From: Chthonomonas sp.
GTDB taxonomy: Bacteria > Armatimonadota > Fimbriimonadia > Fimbriimonadales > Fimbriimonadaceae
Assembly: GCA_016788585.1 (NCBI GenBank)
Contig: JAEURP010000002.1
Coordinates: 1 to 64,000, forward strand
Length of the DNA: 64,000 nt
Reading direction: 5' to 3'
A program made the position numbers and the translations under genes. This document shows positions 62,247-64,000 of the stretch, in pieces. Position 1 is the first letter of the stretch. Every line of letters begins with the position of its first letter. The notes beneath the pieces were generated by a model that was not told the origin of the DNA, searched no databases, and saw only the letters and a program-made list of their open reading frames with translations.

Positions 62247-63545
62247 ATGAACGTGTTTCGAATTCAGGGAGGATATCCCCTCAATGGCGAAGTGCCAATC
62301 GGGGGGAGTAAGAACGCGACACTGGCCATCTTAAGCGCCGTTCTCATGGCGAAGGGTGAGACAGTACTGACCAACTTTCCAAACATCCGAGATGTTGAAG
62401 TCAAACTTCAGCTACTTGAGAAGTTTGGCGTGAGGGTGGAGCGAGAGGGGGCCACGGTTCGCATTGATGCGACCCACCTCAACGGCTACGAAGCCGATGA
62501 GGAGAGTGTCCGCCCCATTCGCACTTCCTTCTATCTCTTGGGTCCGCTGCTGGCTCGCCAGGGCAAGGCTCGCCTTCCCGCCCCCGGTGGCTGCAAAATT
62601 GGCACTCGTCCCGTCGACTTTCACCTCAAGGGCCTCAATCTCATGGGCGCCAACGTGGAACTCAATGGTGGCGTTTATGAAGGCCAAGTAAGCCAACTCC
62701 GTGGAGCAACGATCTATCTCGACTTTCCGAGCGCAGGTGCAACTCAGCACTTGATGACCACGGCGGCGCTCGCCGACGGCATTACCGTGATCGAGAATGC
62801 GGCTGTAGAGCCAGAAGTTCAAATCCTGGCTCACTTTCTTCAGGCCATCGGCGCCAACATCGAAGGAGCAGGTACGAGCACGATTACGATCCAAGGCGTT
62901 CGAGAATTGCGCGGACGCGAATTCCGATTGCCGGAAGATCGCATTCAAGCTGCTACATACTTGATGATGGGAGCTGCAACACGGGGCGATGTCACCGTGA
63001 AGGGCGTATTGCCCGCTTTCCAAACTGCCTTGGTGAGCAAGCTGGTCGAGGCGGGAGCGCATTGCGAAGAAGGTCACGATTGGGTCCGTGTCTGGGCTGA
63101 CCGAAGACTCACAGGCATTCGGGTCAAAACAATGCCCTACCCAGGATTTCCAACCGATATTCAGCAACCAATGGCTGCCCTGTTAGCGGCCGCCGACGGT
63201 CAGAGCGTCATCGAAGAAACAATTTATGAAGCGCGCGTGGGTCACATTAGCGAGCTTAACCGTATGGGTGCGCGAATGCGAATCGAGGGTCGCTCGACCT
63301 TGATCGAGGGAGTTCCTGCTCTGCAGGGCGCGATCGTCGAGGCACCGGATCTTCGTGGTGGGGCAGCGCTCGTGTTAGCTGGACTGGCGGCTGAAGGAGA
63401 GACGATCGTCAAGAACATCTATTGGATCGATCGTGGATATGAGGCTTTGGAAGACAACCTCGCGGCTCTGGGCGGTACCATTGAGCGCGTCTCGCAGGCA
63501 GAGTGGGAAGCATCGCACTCAGCCTATGAGACGAGACTAAATTGA
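62247..63545 (+). CDS. murA: UDP-N-acetylglucosamine 1-carboxyvinyltransferase
   Basis: First committed step of peptidoglycan synthesis. The 432-residue enzyme has GGSKNATL at about residue 19-26, the catalytic loop PGGCKIGTRPVDFH with Cys 116 (E. coli Cys 115), and PGFPTDIQQP near 330. Fosfomycin-sensitive type, since the Cys is present. ATG 62247 has GGAGG ten bases upstream. Its stop overlaps the TTG start of mreB, linking wall precursor and shape genes. Confidence 0.97.
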   Translation: MNVFRIQGGYPLNGEVPIGGSKNATLAILSAVLMAKGETVLTNFPNIRDVEVKLQLLEKFGVRVEREGATVRIDATHLNGYEADEESVRPIRTSFYLLGPLLARQGKARLPAPGGCKIGTRPVDFHLKGLNLMGANVELNGGVYEGQVSQLRGATIYLDFPSAGATQHLMTTAALADGITVIENAAVEPEVQILAHFLQAIGANIEGAGTSTITIQGVRELRGREFRLPEDRIQAATYLMMGAATRGDVTVKGVLPAFQTALVSKLVEAGAHCEEGHDWVRVWADRRLTGIRVKTMPYPGFPTDIQQPMAALLAAADGQSVIEETIYEARVGHISELNRMGARMRIEGRSTLIEGVPALQGAIVEAPDLRGGAALVLAGLAAEGETIVKNIYWIDRGYEALEDNLAALGGTIERVSQAEWEASHSAYETRLN

Positions 63546-64000
63546 GACTCGTCCCCGAAATCGGCATCGACCTTGGCACGGCTAATCTGCTCGTCTACCG
63601 GCGAGGCAAAGGCATCGTGCTTAATGAACCTACGGTCGTTGCCATCAGCACGACTAACGGCAAGGTGCTGGCGGTCGGAAATGAAGCCCGCGATATGCTT
63701 GGGCGGACCCCTGGCAACATCAAAGCGATCCGCCCCATGCAAGAAGGCGTTATTGCGGATTACCGTACGACGGTAAAGATGTTTGAGTACTTGCTGGAAA
63801 AGACCTGCGGCTCCCGCCGGTTCTTTAAGCCGATTGTGCTCGTTTGCGTTCCCAGTGGCGTCACTAATGTTGAACGGCGCGCTGCGATTCAAGCGGCGAA
63901 GGCTGCCGGTGCCGGGCAAGCAATGACAATTGAGGAACCAATGGCCGCGGCGATAGGGGCCGGCCTTCCAATCAGTAGTCCGGGCGGCAACATGGTGGTG
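63542..64000 (+). CDS. mreB: Rod-shape determining protein MreB/Mbl (partial)
   Basis: The first 153 residues of an actin-like protein, cut by the right edge. GIDLGTANLLVYRRGKGIV (phosphate 1), EGVIADYRTT, and later PSGVTNVERRA and EEPMAAAIGAGL match MreB. The start is TTG 63542, within the murA stop (TTGA). Likely cytoskeletal guide of cell wall synthesis at the inner membrane. Confidence 0.95.
   Translation, partial: MRLVPEIGIDLGTANLLVYRRGKGIVLNEPTVVAISTTNGKVLAVGNEARDMLGRTPGNIKAIRPMQEGVIADYRTTVKMFEYLLEKTCGSRRFFKPIVLVCVPSGVTNVERRAAIQAAKAAGAGQAMTIEEPMAAAIGAGLPISSPGGNMVV

Overview
The window looks like the chromosome of a diderm, non-model bacterium, most likely of the phylum Armatimonadota (Fimbriimonas-like). 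This is an inference. It rests on a lipopolysaccharide-type transport pair (LptF/G-like permease and LptD), large outer-membrane barrel proteins, many lipoproteins, SARP-like winged-helix/TPR regulators, and four secreted proteins that share a C-terminal tandem Asp-rich (dockerin-like) calcium-loop module. No ribosomal RNA, integrase, transposase or CRISPR array is visible, so this is mainly core chromosome with a few accessory islands.

Layout. 1-7.9 kb: a tightly overlapping plus-strand run (aspartokinase, dihydropteroate synthase, a zinc-ribbon membrane protein, LptF/G, LptD, RdgB, a YidB-TM-BON protein). 7.9-12.2 kb: small genes for mannose-1-phosphate guanylyltransferase, a lipoprotein, a NIL-domain protein, an acetyl-esterase, a BSP-family metalloprotease and an FKBP. 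12.2-16.9 kb: a mutagenic-repair cassette, imuB-dnaE2, without imuA, behind an unusual palindromic promoter. 17-21.6 kb: a secreted dockerin-like protein divergent from a winged-helix/TPR regulator across a perfect palindrome, a lipoprotein and a fatty-acid desaturase. 21.6-28.5 kb: a 42-bp tandem repeat, the nrdR-nrdJ operon with three NrdR-type boxes, a fibronectin-III-like protein, a 21-bp tandem repeat and an FRG-domain protein. 28.7-40.7 kb: MurJ, glycogen synthase, a second dockerin-like protein, TPR and DUF5990 proteins, ferredoxin-NADP reductase, GH20-like hydrolase, leucyl aminopeptidase and FlhA. 40.8-47.3 kb: two tRNA-Arg genes bracket a secreted trypsin-like protease (dockerin-like tail) and a 1156-residue outer-membrane protein, followed by a fourth dockerin-like protein. 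47.4-64 kb: a lipoprotein, a DUF4139 protein, aroA-cmk, a class-A-like serine hydrolase, a BMP-type nucleoside ABC transporter (binding protein apart from ATPase and permeases), nuoB-nuoI, tyrA, a tandem 6-pyruvoyl-tetrahydropterin synthase, an SDR with a probable CTG start, an HNH nuclease, murA and the start of mreB.

The genes point to envelope building (lptD, murJ, murA, mreB, manC), aromatic and aspartate-family amino acid synthesis (aroA, tyrA, lysC), folate and pterin chemistry, B12-dependent dNTP synthesis and surface protein export. The main points of novelty are (i) a catalytically dead Y-family protein paired with a DnaE2 that carries an extra N-terminal domain and a degenerate PHP motif, (ii) two palindromic operators with related half-sites on either side of a secreted-protein gene, (iii) two intergenic arrays built on a 21-bp phase, and (iv) the shared C-terminal dockerin-like module. 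No cohesin-like partner was recognised here.
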